A program made the position numbers and the translations under genes. Positions 10,601-25,106 of a stretch of 64,000 nt of DNA are shown here, piece by piece. Each line of letters begins with the position of its first letter. Position 1 is the stretch's first letter. Origin of the DNA: Calliopsis andreniformis (lineage: Eukaryota > Arthropoda > Insecta > Hymenoptera > Andrenidae); contig NW_027480440.1 of NCBI RefSeq assembly GCF_051401765.1, positions 5,394,001-5,458,000 of the forward strand, written 5' to 3'. Below the pieces are notes generated by a model that saw only the letters and a list, made by a program, of their open reading frames with translations, was not told the DNA's origin and did no database searches.

Positions 10601-11814
10601 TACTCATGGTTCAGTACGCAATCCACAATATTCGATAATCAAATCTCAATCCTCAGACCTCATTCCTCAACACTCAATCCTCAACCCTCAGTCCTCTCTC
10701 TTCAATCCTCCATCCTCAATCCTCAATCCTCAAGAGTCAAACCTCCATCCTGAATACTCAAACCTCAATTCTCAGTCCTCAAACCTCAATCCCGAATCCT
10801 CAACTTTGAATCCTCAATCTTCAGACCTCGGTCCTCAACAATCAATTGTCAGTCCTCAATCCTCAATAGAATACCCTCAATTCACAGCATTCAATTCTCA
10901 ATCACCATTCCTCAAACTTCAAATCTCAATCCACATACATCAACTCTCATCATTCAACCCTCAACACTCAGTCCTCAAACTTCAATACCCAATCCTCAAT
11001 CCTCAATCTTCAATCCTCAATACACAATCTTCAATCCTCAATCCTCAATTCCCAGTCCTCAATACTCAATCCTCAATCGTCAATCCTCAATCCCCAATCC
11101 TCAATCTTCAATCCTCAATCATCAATCCTCAATCCTCAATCCTCAATCTTCAATCCTCAATACTCAATCTTCAATCCTCAATCCTCAATCCTCAATCCTC
11201 AATGCTCAATCCTCAATCCTAAATACTCAACACACAACCCTCAACCATCAATCCTCAATACTCAACCATCAATACTCAATTCTCAATACTCAATAGAATA
11301 TCCTGAATTCAGAATGTTTCAATACTCAATCCACAATATTCAATAACCAAATCTCAATCCTCAAACATCAATTCTCAACACTCAATCCTCAACACTCAGT
11401 CCTCTCTCTTCAATCTTCCATCATCAATCCTCTATCCTCAAGCGTCAATCCTCAATCCTCAATCCTCAACGCTCAATCCTCATTCCTCAAACCTCAATTC
11501 CGAATTGTCAATCCTGAATCCTCAATCTTCATCCCTCAGTCAGCAACAATCAATTGTCAATCCTCAATCCTCAATAGAATATCCTCAATTCACAGTTTTC
11601 AATACTCAATCCCCAACCTTCAATCTTCAAATCTTAATCCACAAACATCAACTCTCATCACACAACCCTCAGCACTAGGTCCCCAATCTTCAATCCTCAA
11701 GCCTCAATCCTCAATCGTCAATCCTCTATCCCCAATTCTCTACCATCAATCCTCAAGCCTCAATCCTCAATCGTCAATCCTCAATCCCCAATTCTCTATC
11801 ATCAATCCTCAATC

Positions 11815-14800
11815 CTCAATCCTCAATCCTCAATCCTCAATCCTCAATCCTCAATCCTCAATCCTCAATCCTCAATCCTCAATCTTCAATCCTCAATACT
11901 CAATCTTCAATCCTGAATCCTCATTCTTCAGCCCTCAGTCCTCAACAATCAGTTGTCAAACCTCAATCCTCAATAGAATATCATCAATTCACAGTTTTCA
12001 ATAGTCAATACTTAATCTGCAATCTTCAAATCTCTATCCACAAACATCAATTCTCATCACTCAACCCTCAACACTCAGTCCTCAATCCTCAATCCTCAAT
12101 CATCAATCCTCAATCCCCAATCCTCAATCTTCAATCCTCAATCCTCGATCCTCAATTCTCAATCCTCAATCCTCAATCTTCAGACCTCAAACATCAATAC
12201 TCAACCCTCAGTCCTCGTCCTCAATCCACAACCCTCAATCCTCAATCCTCAATCTTCAATCCTCAATCCTCAATCCTCAATCATCAATCCTCAATCCTCA
12301 GTCCTCAAACCTCAATCCTGAATCCTCAATCCTGAATCCTCATTCTTCAGCCCTCAGTCCTCAGCAATTAGTTGTCAATCCTCAATCCTCAATAGAATAT
12401 CATCAATTCACAGTTTTCAGCACTCAATACTCAATCGGCAATCTTCAAATCTCTATCCACAAACATCAATTCTCATCACTCAACCCTCAACACTCAGGCC
12501 CCAATCCTCAATCTTCAATCCTCAATCCTCAATCCTCAATCCTCAATCCTCAATCCTCAACCTTCAATCCTCAATACTCAATATTGAATCCTCTATCCTC
12601 AATCCTCAATCCTCAATCTTCAATCCTCGATAGTCAACCTCCAATCCTAGATCCTCAATCCCCAATCATCAATCCTTAATTCTCAATCTTCAATCCTCAA
12701 TCCCCAGTCCTCAATCTTCAATCCTCAATGCTCAATCGTCAATCCTCAATCCTCAGTCCACAATTCTCAATCCTCAAACCTCAATCCTCAACCGTCAGTC
12801 CTCGTCATCAATCCACAACCCTCAATCCTCAATCCTCAACCTTCAATCATCAATACTCAATCTTCAATCCTCAATCTTCAATCCTCCATCCTCAATCCTC
12901 AATCCTCAAGAGTCAATCCTCCATCCTGAATACTCAAACCTCAATTCTCAGTCCTCAAACCTCAATCCCGAATCCTCAACTTTGAATCCTCAATCTTCAG
13001 CCCTCGGCCCTCAACAATCAATTGTCAATCCTCAATCCTCAATAGAATACCCTCAATTCACAGCATTCAATACTCAATCTCCATTCCTCAAACTTCAAAC
13101 CTCAACCCACAAACATCAACTCTCATCATTCAACCCTCAACACTCAGTCCTCAATCTTCAATACCCAATCCTCAATCCTCAATCTTCAATCCTCAATACA
13201 CAATCTTCAATCCTCAATCCTCAATTCTCAGTCCTCAATACTCAATCCTCAATCGTCAATCCTCAATCCCCAATCCTCAATCTTCAATCCTCAATCGTCA
13301 ATCCTCAATCCTCAATCCTCAGTCCTCAAACCTCAATCCTGAATCCTCAATACTGAATCCTCATTCTTCAGCCCTCAGTCCTCAACAATCAGTTGTCAAT
13401 CCTCAATCCTCAATAGAATATCATCAATTCACAGTATTCAGCACTCAATACTCAATCTGCAATCTTCAAATCTCTATCCACAAACATCAATTCTCATCCC
13501 TCAACCCTCAACACTCAGGCCCCAATCCTCAATCTTCAATCCTCAATCCTCAATCCTCAATCCTCAATCCTCAACCTTCAATCCTCAATACTCAGTATTG
13601 AATCCTCTATCCTCAATCCTCAATCCTCAATCGTCAATACCCATTCTTCAATCCTCAATACCCAATCCTCAATCTTCAACCCTCAATCCTCAATCCGCAA
13701 TCCTCAATCTTCAATCCTCAATACTCAATCTTCAATCCTTAATCCTCAATCTTCAATCCGCAACCCTCAATTCTCAATCTTCGATCCTCGATACTGAATC
13801 TTCAATCCTCAATCCTCAATCCTCAATCTTCAATCCTCAACCCTTAATCCTCAATCTTCAACCCTCAGTCCCCAATCCTCAATCTACAATGCTCAATCCT
13901 CAATCCTCATACTCAATACTCAATCCTCAATCTTCAATCCTCAATCCTTAATCCTCAATCTTCAATCCTCAGTCCCCAATCCTCAATCTTCAATCCTCAA
14001 TCCTCAATCCTCATACTCAATCCTCAATCTTCAATCATCAATCCTCAATACTCAATCTTCAATCCTCAATCCCGAATCCTCAATTTTCAATCCTCAATCC
14101 TCAACCCTCAGTCCTCATCCTCAATTCTCAATTCACAAACCTCAATTCTCAACCCCCAATCTTCAATCCTCAATAATCAATCTCCAATCCTAGATCCCCA
14201 ATGCCCAATCCTCAATCCTTAATGCTCAATCTTCAATCCTCAATCCCCGGTCCTCAATCTTAAATCCTCAATGCTCAATCCTCAATCCTCAATCCTCAGT
14301 CCTCAATCCTCAATCCTCAATCCGCAGTCCTCAATCTTCAATCCTCAATACTCAATCTTCAATCCTAAATCCTCAATCCTGAAATCCTCAATCCTCAATA
14401 TTCAACACACAACCCTCAACCTTCAATCCTCAATACTCAAGCCTCAAACCTCAATTCTCAATACTCAATCATCAGTATTCAATCCTCAACACTCAATCTT
14501 CATTCCTCAATCCTCAATCTTCAATCCACAATACTCAATCTTCAATACTCAACCCTCAATCCTCAATCCTCAATCCTCAATCCTCAATCTTCAATCCTCA
14601 ATCCTCGATCCTCAATTCTCAATCCTCAATCCTCAATCCTCAACCCTCAATCCTCAGACCTCAAACATCAATACTCAACCCTCAATACTCAATATTCAAT
14701 CCTCAATCCTCAATGCTCAATCCTCAATCCTCAATACTCAAACGTCAGTCTTGAATCCTCAACACTCAATCTTCAATCCTCAATCCCCAATCCTCAATCC

Positions 14801-15120
14801 CCAATCCTCATTCTCCAATCTTCAATACCCAATCCTCAGTCTTGAATCCTCAATCCTCAATCCTCAATTCTCAATTCTCAATCCTCAGTCCTCAGTCCTC
14901 AGACATCAATCCTGAACCCTCAGACCTCATCCTCAATCCTCAATCCACAATCCTCAATCCTCAATCCTCAATCTTCAATCTTCAATCCTCAATACTCAAT
15001 CATCAATCCTCAATCCTCAGTCCTCAAACCTCAATCCTCAATCCTCAATCCTCAATCATCAATCTTCAATCCTCAATACTCAATCTTCAATCTTCAATCC
15101 GCAATCCTCAATCCTCAATC
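11815..15120 (+). repeat. Block E, copy 1 (inside block B1)
   Basis: Block E recurs at about 21801-25106 (offset 9,986), 26905-29356 (left part missing), 48002-51307 (inside B2) and 56231-59522. It contains M2 cores at 11975, 12394, 13044 and 13415, then about 1.7 kb without a core. That stretch is marked by CCTAGATCCCCAATGCCC near 14,190 and by TCATAC 6-mers. The left edge is blurred by a run of pure TCAATCC, and the right edge lies where the copies part near 15,120 and 25,110. Confidence 0.82.
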
Positions 15121-15239
15121 CTCAATCCGCAATCCTCAATCTTCAATCCTCAATACTCAATCTTCAATCCTCAATCCTCAATATTCAACACACAACCCTC
15201 AAACTTCAATCCTCAATACTCAACCATCAATCCTTATTC

Positions 15240-17944
15240 TCAATACTCAATCGTCAGTCTTCAATCCTCAACACTCAATCTTCAATCCTCAATCCCCAAT
15301 CCTCAACCCCCAATCCTCATTCTTCAATCCTCAATACCCAATCCTCAATCTTCAATCCTCAATCCTCAATCCTCAATTCTCAATCCTCAATCCTCAGTCC
15401 TCAGTCCTCAAACATCAATCCGCAACCCTCAGCCCTCATCCTCAATCCTCAATCCTCAATCCTCAATCCTCAATCCTCAATCTTCTATCTTCAATCCTCA
15501 ATACTCAACCTTCAATCCTCAATACTCAGTCCTGAAACCTCAATTCTGAATCCTCAATCCTGAATCCTCAATCTTCAATCCCCAGACCTCAAACATCAAT
15601 GCTCAATCCTCAATACTCAACAGAATATCCTGAATTCTCAGTTTTCAATACTAAATCCCCAATCTTCAATCTTCAAATCTCAATCCACAGACATCAATTC
15701 TCATCTCTCAACCCTCAACACTCAGTCCTCAATCTTCAATCCTCAATCCTCAATCCTCAATCGTCAATCCTCAATACTGAATCTTCAATCCTCAATCCAC
15801 AATCCGCAATCCTCAATCCTTAATCCTTAGTCCTCAATCTTCAATCCTCAGTCTCCAATCCTCAATCTTCAATCCTCAATCCTCAATCCGCATCCTCAAT
15901 CCTCAATCCTCAATCTTCAATCCTCAATACTCAATCTTCAATCTTCAATCTTGAATCCTCAAGCCTCAATCCTCAATCCTCAATCAACAATACTCAATCT
16001 TCAATAATCAATCCTCTATCCTCAATCCTCAATCCTCAATACTCAATGCTCAATCCTCAATACTCAACGTTCAACCCTCAATACCCAATCCTCAATCTCC
16101 AATCCTCAATCCTCAGTCCTCAATCCTCAATCCTCAATCCTCAATCCTCTGTCCTCAAACCTCAATCCTGAATCCTCAATCCTGAATCCTCAATCTTCAG
16201 CCCTCAGTCCTCAACAATCAGTTGTCAATCCTCGATCCTCAATAGAATATCCTCAATTCACAGTTTTCAATACTTAATACTCAATCTGCAATCTTCAAAT
16301 CTATATCCACAAACATCAACTCCCATCACTCAACCCTCAACACTCAGTCCTCAATGTTCAATCCTCAATCCTTAATTCCCAGTCTTCAATCCTCAATGCT
16401 GAATCTTCAATCCTCAATCCTCAATCCTCAATCCTCAATCCTCAATCCTGAAATCCTCAACCCTCAATATTCAACACACAACCCTCAACCATCAATTCTC
16501 AATACTCAACCATCAATCCTCAATTCTCAATACTCAATAGAATATCCTGGCATCTCATGGTTTAATACTCAATCCACAATATTCAATAATCAAATCTCAA
16601 TCCTCAAACATCAATTCTCAACTCTCAATCCACAACACTCAGTCCTCTCTCTTCAATCCTCCATCCTCAATCCTCAATCCTCAGGCGTCAATCCTCAATC
16701 CTCAATCCTCAACCCTCAACTCTCAGTCCTCAAACCTCAATCCCGAATCCTCAATCCTGAATCCCCAATCTTCAGCCCTCAGTCCTCAACAATCAGTTGT
16801 CAATCCTCAATCCTCAATAGAATATCATCAATTCACAGTTTTCAATACTCAATACTCAATCTGCAATCTTCAAATCTCTATCCACAAACATCAATTCTCA
16901 TCACTCAACACTCAACACTCAGTCCCCAATCCTCAATCTTCAATCCTCAATCCTCAATCCTGAATCCTCAATCCTCAATCCTCAATCTTCAATCCCCAAT
17001 ACTCAATCTTCAATCCTCAATCCTCAATCCTCAATCCTCAATCCTCAATACTCAATCGTCAGTCTTCAATCCTCAACACTCAATCTTCAATCCTCAATCC
17101 CCAATCCTCAACCCCCAATCGTCATTCTTCAATCCTCAATACCCAATCCTCAATCTTCAATCCTCAATCCTCAATCCTCAATTCTCAATCCTCAATCCTC
17201 AGTCCTCAGTCCTCAAACATCAATCCGCAACCCTCAGCCCTCATCCTCAATCCTCAATCCTCAATCCTCAATCCTCAATCCTCAATCTTCTATCTTCAAT
17301 CCTCAATACTCAACCTTCAATCCTCAATCCTCAGTCCTGAAACCTCAATTCTGAATCCTCAATCCTGAATCCTCAATCTTCAATCCCCAGACCTCAACCA
17401 TCAATGCTCAATCCTCAATACTCAACAGAATATCCTGAATTCTCAGTTTTCAATACTAAATCCCCAATCTTCAATCTTCAAATCTCAATCCACAGACATC
17501 AATTCTCATCTCTCAACCCTCAACACTCAGTCCTCAATCTTCAATCCTCAATCCTCAATCTTCAATCGTCAATCCTCAATACTGAATCTTCAATTCTCAA
17601 TCCACAATCCTCAATCCTCAATCCTCAATCCTCAATCCTCAATCCTCAATCCTCAATCTTCAATCCTCAATACTCAATCTTCAATCCTGAATCCTCATTC
17701 TTCAGCCCTCAGTCCTCAACAATCAGTTGTCAAACCTCAATCCTCAATAGAATATCATCAATTCACAGTTTTCAATAGTCAATACTTAATCTGCAATCTT
17801 CAAATCTCTATCCACAAACATCAATTCTCATCACTCAACCCTCAACACTCAGTCCTCAATCCTCAATCCTCAATCATCAATCCTCAATCCCCAATCCTCA
17901 ATCTTCAATCCTCAATCCTCGATCCTCAATTCTCAATCCTCAAT
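15240..17944 (+). repeat. Block C, copy 1, with an internal 1.8-kb repeat
   Basis: The block starts at CAATCGTCAGTCTTC and matches the region from 19445 at offset 4,205, later 4,212 after a 7-base step. It is itself repetitive: the CGTCAGTCTTC landmark at 15252 recurs 1,805 bases on at 17057, and the AACAGAATAT core at 15622 recurs at 17427. Cores at 15622, 16244, 16539, 16819, 17427 and 17749 give a repeating M1b-M2-M3-M2 order. It breaks off at about 17,945 inside AATCTTCGATCC, where C2 continues with another heptad and then CTTCAGACC. Confidence 0.84.
15622..15726 (+). repeat. M1b core module (AACAGAATAT variant, exemplar of 12)
   Basis: This is the M1 sequence but preceded by CTCAACAGAATAT in place of CTCAATAGAATAT, and led by CAATGCTCAATNCTCAATAC without the 8-mer leader. 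Other starts: 6438, 9071, 17427, 19827, 21639, 38195, 42366, 45258, 54264, 56069 and 62183. C-block copies carry ATACTAAATCCCC and CCACAGACATC, while B-block copies carry ATACTCAATCCCC and CCACAAACATC, so two sub-lineages can be told apart. Confidence 0.84.
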
Positions 17945-19444
17945 CTTCGATCCTCAATCCTCAATCCTCAATCCGTAATCCCCAATCTTCAATCCTCAAT
18001 ACTCAATCTTGAATCGTCAATCCTCAATCCTGAAATCCTCAACCCTCAATATTCAACACACAACCCTGAACCTTCAATCCTCAATAGTCAACCATCAATC
18101 CTCAATTCTCGATACTCAATAGAATATCCTGTATTCTCTTTTTTCAATACTCAATCCTCAATCTTCAATCTTCAAGTCTCCACACACAAACATCATTTCT
18201 CATAACTCAACCCTCAACACTCAGTCCTCAATCCTCAACCCTCAGTCCTCAATACTCAATCCTCAGTCCTCAGCCCTCAATCTTCAATACTCAATCCTCA
18301 ATCCTAAAATCCTCAATCCTCAGTATTCAACACACAACCCTCAAACATCAATCCTCAATACTCAACCATCAATCCTCAATTCTCAATACTCAATAGAATA
18401 TCCTGAATTCTCAGTTTTCGATACTCAATCCTCAATCTTCAATCTTCAAGTCTCCATCCACAAACATCTATTCTCATCACTCAGCCCTCAACACTCCGTC
18501 CGCAATCTTCAATCCTCAAACCTCAATCCTCAATCTTCAATCCTCAATACTCAATCTTGAATCCTCAATCCTCAATCCTCAATCCTCAATCCTGAATCCT
18601 CATTCCTCAAACCTCAATCCTCAAACCTCAGTCCTCATCCTCAATTCTCAATTCTCAATCCTCAATCCTCAATCCTCAATCTTCAATCCTCAATAATCAA
18701 TCTCCTATCCTAGATCCTCAATCCCCAATACTCAATCCTTAATACTCAATCTTCAATCCTCAATCCCCAGTCCTCAATCTTCAATCCTCAATGCTCAATA
18801 CTCAATCCTCAATCCTCAGTCCTCAATCCTCAATCCTCAGTCCTCAATCCTCAATCCTCAATACTCATACCTCAATCTTCAACCGTCAGTCCTCGGACTC
18901 AATCCTCAACACTCAATCCTCAATTCTCAATACTCAATAGAATATCCTGGATTATCATGGTTTAATACTCAATCCACAATATTCAATAATCAAATCTCAA
19001 TCCTCAAACATCAATTCTCAACTCTCAATCCACAACACTCAGTCCTCTCTCTTCAATCCTCCATCCTCAATCCTCAATCCTCAGGCGTCAATCCTCAATC
19101 CTCAATCCTCAACCCTCAACTCTCAGTCCTCAAACCTCAATCCCGAATCCTCAATCCTGAATCCCCAATCTTCAGCCCTCAGTCCTCAACAATCAGTTGT
19201 CAATCCTCAATCCTCAATAGAATATCATCAATTCACAGTTTTCAATACTCAATACTCAATCTGCAATCTTCAAATCTCTATCCACAAACATCAATTCTCA
19301 TCACTCAACCCTCAACACTCAGTCCCCAATCCTCAATCTTCAATCCTCAATCCTCAATCCTCAATCCTCAATCCTCAATCCTCAATCTTCAATCCTCAAT
19401 ACTCAATCTTCAATCCTCAATCCTCAATCCTCAATCCTCAATCC
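17945..19444 (+). repeat. Block D, copy 1
   Basis: The block runs from CTTCGATCC and CCGTAATCCCC through two M1 cores 274 bases apart (18121 and 18395). It then passes CACTCCGTCCGCAATC, a CCTCGGACTC 6-mer near 18,895 and an M3-M2 dimer (18939 and 19219). Copies lie at about 52571-53873 and 60216-61792. This copy lacks 77 bases (11 heptads) near 18,590 that both other copies have. It sits between C1 and C2 and so interrupts the C tandem. Confidence 0.83.
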
Positions 19445-21800
19445 TCAATACTCAATCGTCAGTCTTCAATCCTCAACACTCAATCTTCAATCCTCAATCC
19501 CCAATCCTCAACCCCCAATCCTCATTCTTCAATCCTCAATACCCAATCCTCAATCTTCAATCCTCAATCCTCAATCCTCAATTCTCAATCCTCAATCCTC
19601 AGTCCTCAGTCCTCAAACATCAATCCGCAACCCTCAGCCCTCATCCTCAATCCTCAATCCTCAATCCTCAATCCTCAATCCTCAATCTTCTATCTTCAAT
19701 CCTCAATACTCAACCTTCAATCCTCAATCCTCAGTCCTGAAACCTCAATTCTGAATCCTCAATCCTGAATCCTCAATCTTCAATCCCCAGACCTCAAACA
19801 TCAATGCTCAATCCTCAATACTCAACAGAATATCCTGAATTCTCAGTTTTCAATACTAAATCCCCAATCTTCAATCTTCAAATCTCAATCCACAGACATC
19901 AATTCTCATCTCTCAACCCTCAACACTCAGTCCTCAATCTTCAATCCTCAATCCTCAATCCTCAATCGTCAATCCTCAATACTGAATCTTCAATCCTCAA
20001 TCCACAATCCGCAATCCTCAATCCTTAATCCTTAGTCCTCAATCTTCAATCCTCAGTCTCCAATCCTCAATCTTCAATCCTCAATCCTCAATCCGCATCC
20101 TCAATCCTCAATCCTCAATCTTCAATCCTCAATACTCAATCTTCAATCTTCAATCTTGAATCCTCAAGCCTCAATCCTCAATCCTCAATCAACAATACTC
20201 AATCTTCAATAATCAATCCTCTATCCTCAATCCTCAATCCTCAATACTCAATGCTCAATCCTCAATACTCAACGTTCAACCCTCAATACCCAATCCTCAA
20301 TCTCCAATCCTCAATCCTCAGTCCTCAATCCTCAATCCTCAATCCTCAATCCTCTGTCCTCAAACCTCAATCCTGAATCCTCAATCCTGAATCCTCAATC
20401 TTCAGCCCTCAGTCCTGAACAATCAGTTGTCAATCCTCGATCCTCAATAGAATATCCTCAATTCACAGTTTTCAATACTTAATACTCAATCTGCAATCTT
20501 CAAATCTATATCCACAAACATCAACTCCCATCACTCAACCCTCAACACTCAGTCCTCAATGTTCAATCCTCAATCCTTAATTCCCAGTCTTCAATCCTCA
20601 ATGCTGAATCTTCAATCCTCAATCCTCAATCCTCAATCCTCAATCCTCAATCCTGAAATCCTCAACCCTCAATATTCAACACACAACCCTCAACCATCAA
20701 TTCTCAATACTCAACCATCAATCCTCAATTCTCAATACTCAATAGAATATCCTGGCATCTCATGGTTTAATACTCAATCCACAATATTCAATAATCAAAT
20801 CTCAATCCTCAAACATCAATTCTCAACTCTCAATCCACAACACTCAGTCCTCTCTCTTCAATCCTCCATCCTCAATCCTCAATCCTCAGGCGTCAATCCT
20901 CAATCCTCAATCCTCAACCCTCAACTCTCAGTCCTCAAACCTCAATCCCGAATCCTCAATCCTGAATCCCCAATCTTCAGCCCTCAGTCCTCAACAATCA
21001 GTTGTCAATCCTCAATCCTCAATAGAATATCATCAATTCACAGTTTTCAATACTCAATACTCAATCTGCAATCTTCAAATCTCTATCCACAAACATCAAT
21101 TCTCATCACTCAACCCTCAACACTCAGTCCCCAATCCTCAATCTTCAATCCTCAATCCTCAATCCTGAATCCTCAATCCTCAATCCTCAATCTTCAATCC
21201 TCAATACTCAATCTTCAATCCTCAATCCTCAATCCTCAATCCTCAATCCTCAATACTCAATCGTCAGTCTTCAATCCTCAACACTCAATCTTCAATCCTC
21301 AATCCCCAATCCTCAACCCCCAATCGTCATTCTTCAATCCTCAATACCCAATCCTCAATCTTCAATCCTCAATCCTCAATCCTCAATTCTCAATCCTCAA
21401 TCCTCAGTCCTCAGTCCTCAAACATCAATCCGCAACCCTCAGCCCTCATCCTCAATCCTCAATCCTCAATCCTCAATCCTCAATCCTCAATCCTCAATCT
21501 TCTATCTTCAATCCTCAATACTCAACCTTCAATCCTCAATCCTCAGTCCTGAAACCTCAATTCTGAATCCTCAATCCTGAATCCTCAATCTTCAATCCCC
21601 AGACCTCAACCATCAATGCTCAATCCTCAATACTCAACAGAATATCCTGAATTCTCAGTTTTCAATACTAAATCCCCAATCTTCAATCTTCAAATCTCAA
21701 TCCACAGACATCAATTCTCATCTCTCAACCCTCAACACTCAGTCCTCAATCTTCAATCCTCAATCCTCAATCCTCAATCGTCAATCCTCAATACTGAATC
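19445..21800 (+). repeat. Block C, copy 2
   Basis: This block matches C1 at offset 4,205 and then 4,212, and the right-hand copy at 53874 at offset about 34,430-34,437. The internal 1.8-kb repeat is present, with landmarks at 19457 and 21262. Cores lie at 19827, 20449, 20744, 21024 and 21639. It has one extra heptad near 21,480 compared with C1. It runs into block E without a clear seam, since the pure TCAATCC run near 21,800 hides the boundary. Confidence 0.82.
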
Positions 21801-24800
21801 TTCAATTCTCAATCCACAATCCTCAATCCTCAATCCTCAATCCTCAATCCTCAATCCTCAATCCTCAATCTTCAATCCTCAATACTCAATCTTCAATCCT
21901 GAATCCTCATTCTTCAGCCCTCAGTCCTCAACAATCAGTTGTCAAACCTCAATCCTCAATAGAATATCATCAATTCACAGTTTTCAATAGTCAATACTTA
22001 ATCTGCAATCTTCAAATCTCTATCCACAAACATCAATTCTCATCACTCAACCCTCAACACTCAGTCCTCAATCCTCAATCCTCAATCATCAATCCTCAAT
22101 CCCCAATCCTCAATCTTCAATCCTCAATCCTCGATCCTCAATTCTCAATCCTCAATCCTCAATCTTCAGACCTCAAACATCAATACTCAACCCTCAGTCC
22201 TCGTCCTCAATCCACAAACCTCAATCCTCAATCCTCAATCTTCAATCCTCAATCCTCAATCCTCAATCATCAATCCTCAATCCTCAGTCCTCAAACCTCA
22301 ATCCTGAATCCTCAATCCTGAATCCTCATTCTTCAGCCCTCAGTCCTCAGCAATTAGTTGTCAATCCTCAATCCTCAATAGAATATCATCAATTCACAGT
22401 TTTCAGCACTCAATACTCAATCGGCAATCTTCAAATCTCTATCCACAAACATCAATTCTCATCACTCAACCCTCAACACTCAGGCCCCAATCCTCAATCT
22501 TCAATCCTCAATCCTCAATCCTCAATCCTCAATCCTCAATCCTCAACCTTCAATCCTCAATACTCAATATTGAATCCTCTATCCTCAATCCTCAATCCTC
22601 AATCTTCAATCCTCGATAGTCAACCTCCAATCCTAGATCCTCAATCCCCAATCATCAATCCTTAATTCTCAATCTTCAATCCTCAATCCCCAGTCCTCAA
22701 TCTTCAATCCTCAATGCTCAATCGTCAATCCTCAATCCTCAGTCCACAATCCTCAATCCTCAAACCTCAATCCTCAACCGTCAGTCCTCGTCATCAATCC
22801 ACAACCCTCAATCCTCAATCCTCAACCTTCAATCATCAATACTCAATCTTCAATCCTCAATCTTCAATCCTCCATCCTCAATCCTCAATCCTCAAGAGTC
22901 AATCCTCCATCCTGAATACTCAAACCTCAATTCTCAGTCCTCAAACCTCAATCCCGAATCCTCAACTTTGAATCCTCAATCTTCAGCCCTCGGCCCTCAA
23001 CAATCAATTGTCAATCCTCAATCCTCAATAGAATACCCTCAATTCACAGCATTCAATACTCAATCTCCATTCCTCAAACTTCAAACCTCAACCCACAAAC
23101 ATCAACTCTCATCATTCAACCCTCAACACTCAGTCCTCAATCTTCAATACCCAATCCTCAATCCTCAATCTTCAATCCTCAATACACAATCTTCAATCCT
23201 CAATCCTCAATTCTCAGTCCTCAATACTCAATCCTCAATCGTCAATCCTCAATCCCCAATCCTCAATCTTCAATCCTCAATCGTCAATCCTCAATCCTCA
23301 ATCCTCAGTCCTCAAACCTCAATCCTGAATCCTCAATACTGAATCCTCATTCTTCAGCCCTCAGTCCTCAACAATCAGTTGTCAATCCTCAATCCTCAAT
23401 AGAATATCATCAATTCACAGTTTTCAGCACTCAATACTCAATCTGCAATCTTCAAATCTCTATCCACAAACATCAATTCTCATCCCTCAACCCTCAACAC
23501 TCAGGCCCCAATCCTCAATCTTCAATCCTCAATCCTCAATCCTCAATCCTCAATCCTCAACCTTCAATCCTCAATACTCAGTATTGAATCCTCTATCCTC
23601 AATCCTCAATCCTCAATCGTCAATACCCATTCTTCAATCCTCAATACCCAATCCTCAATCTTCAACCCTCAATCCTCAATCCGCAATCCTCAATCTTCAA
23701 TCCTCAATACTCAATCTTCAATCCTTAATCCTCAATCTTCAATCCGCAACCCTCAATTCTCAATCTTCGATCCTCGATACTGAATCTTCAATCCTCAATC
23801 CTCAATCCTCAATCTTCAATCCTCAACCCTTAATCCTCAATCTTCAACCCTCAGTCCCCAATCCTCAATCTACAATGCTCAATCCTCAATCCTCATACTC
23901 AATACTCAATCCTCAATCTTCAATCCTCAATCCTTAATCCTCAATCTTCAATCCTCAGTCCCCAATCCTCAATCTTCAATCCTCAATCCTCAATCCTCAT
24001 ACTCAATCCTCAATCTTCAATCATCAATCCTCAATACTCAATCTTCAATCCTCAATCCCGAATCCTCAATTTTCAATCCTCAATCCTCAACCCTCAGTCC
24101 TCATCCTCAATTCTCAATTCACAAACCTCAATTCTCAACCCCCAATCTTCAATCCTCAATAATCAATCTCCAATCCTAGATCCCCAATGCCCAATCCTCA
24201 ATCCTTAATCCTCAATCTTCAATCCTCAATCCCCGGTCCTCAATCTTAAATCCTCAATGCTCAATCCTCAATCCTCAATCCACAGTCCTCAATCCTCAAT
24301 CCTCAATCCGCAGTCCTCAATCTTCAATCCTCAATACTCAATCTTCAATCCTAAATCCTCAATCCTGAAATCCTCAATCCTCAATATTCAACACACAACC
24401 CTCAACCTTCAATCCTCAATACACAAGCCTCAATCCTCAATTCTCAATACTCAATCATCAGTATTCAATCCTCAACACTCAATCTTCATTCCTCAATCCT
24501 CAATCTTCAATCCACAATACTCAATCTTCAATCCTCAACCCTCAATCCTCAATCCTCAATCCTCAATCCTCAATCTTCAATCCTCAATCCTCGATCCTCA
24601 ATTCTCAATCCTCAATCCTCAATCCTCAACCCTCAATCCTCAGACCTCAAACATCAATACTCAACCCTCAATACTCAATATTCAATCCTCAATCCTCAAT
24701 GCTCAATCCTCAATCCTCAATACTCAAACGTCAGTCTTCAATCCTCAACACTCAATCTTCAATCCTCAATCCCCAATCCTCAATCCCCAATCCTCATTCT

Positions 24801-25106
24801 CCAATCTTCAATACCCAATCCTCAGTCTTGAATCCTCAATCCTCAATCCTCAATTCTCAATTCTCAATCCTCAGTCCTCAGTCCTCAGACATCAATCCTG
24901 AACCCTCAGACCTCATCCTCAATCCTCAATCCACAATCCTCAATCCTCAATCCTCAATCTTCAATCTTCAATCCTCAATACTCAATCATCAATCCTCAAT
25001 CCTCAGTCCTCAAACCTCAATCCTCAATCCTCAATCCTCAATCATCAATCTTCAATCCTCAATACACAATCCTCAACCTTCAATCCGCAATCCTCAATCC
25101 TCAATC
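21801..25106 (+). repeat. Block E, copy 2
   Basis: It follows E1 at offset 9,986 with only scattered substitutions. M2 cores lie at 21961, 22380, 23030 and 23401. From 22655 on it is also the left part of the 4,250-bp tandem unit. A notable difference from E1 is near 25,060, where CACAATCCTCAACC replaces CTCAATCTTCAATC. The core-free part from about 23,510 to 25,106 is ordinary degenerate heptamer sequence. Confidence 0.82.

Larger units (their letters stand above)
3182..15255 (+). repeat. Block B, copy 1 (about 12.07 kb)
   Basis: The block matches 39271-51442 throughout. The offset steps from 36,089 to 36,068, 35,970, 35,928 and finally 36,187, and each step is a whole number of heptads (21, 98, 42 and 259 bases). 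It carries 19 cores of all three types from 3772 to 13415, then a core-free stretch to 15255. Both ends are sharp. At about 3,182 it abuts block A. At about 15,255 the copies part after CAATCGTCAG, where copy 1 continues TCTTC (block C) and copy 2 continues CCTTG. Relative to copy 2 it lacks 259 bases near 7,860, including one M2 core. Confidence 0.88.

Noticed and set aside
3182..15255. Block B as a transposon or retroelement
   Set aside because: No terminal inverted or direct repeats distinct from the array, no transposase or reverse transcriptase sequence on either strand, and no target-site duplication could be seen.
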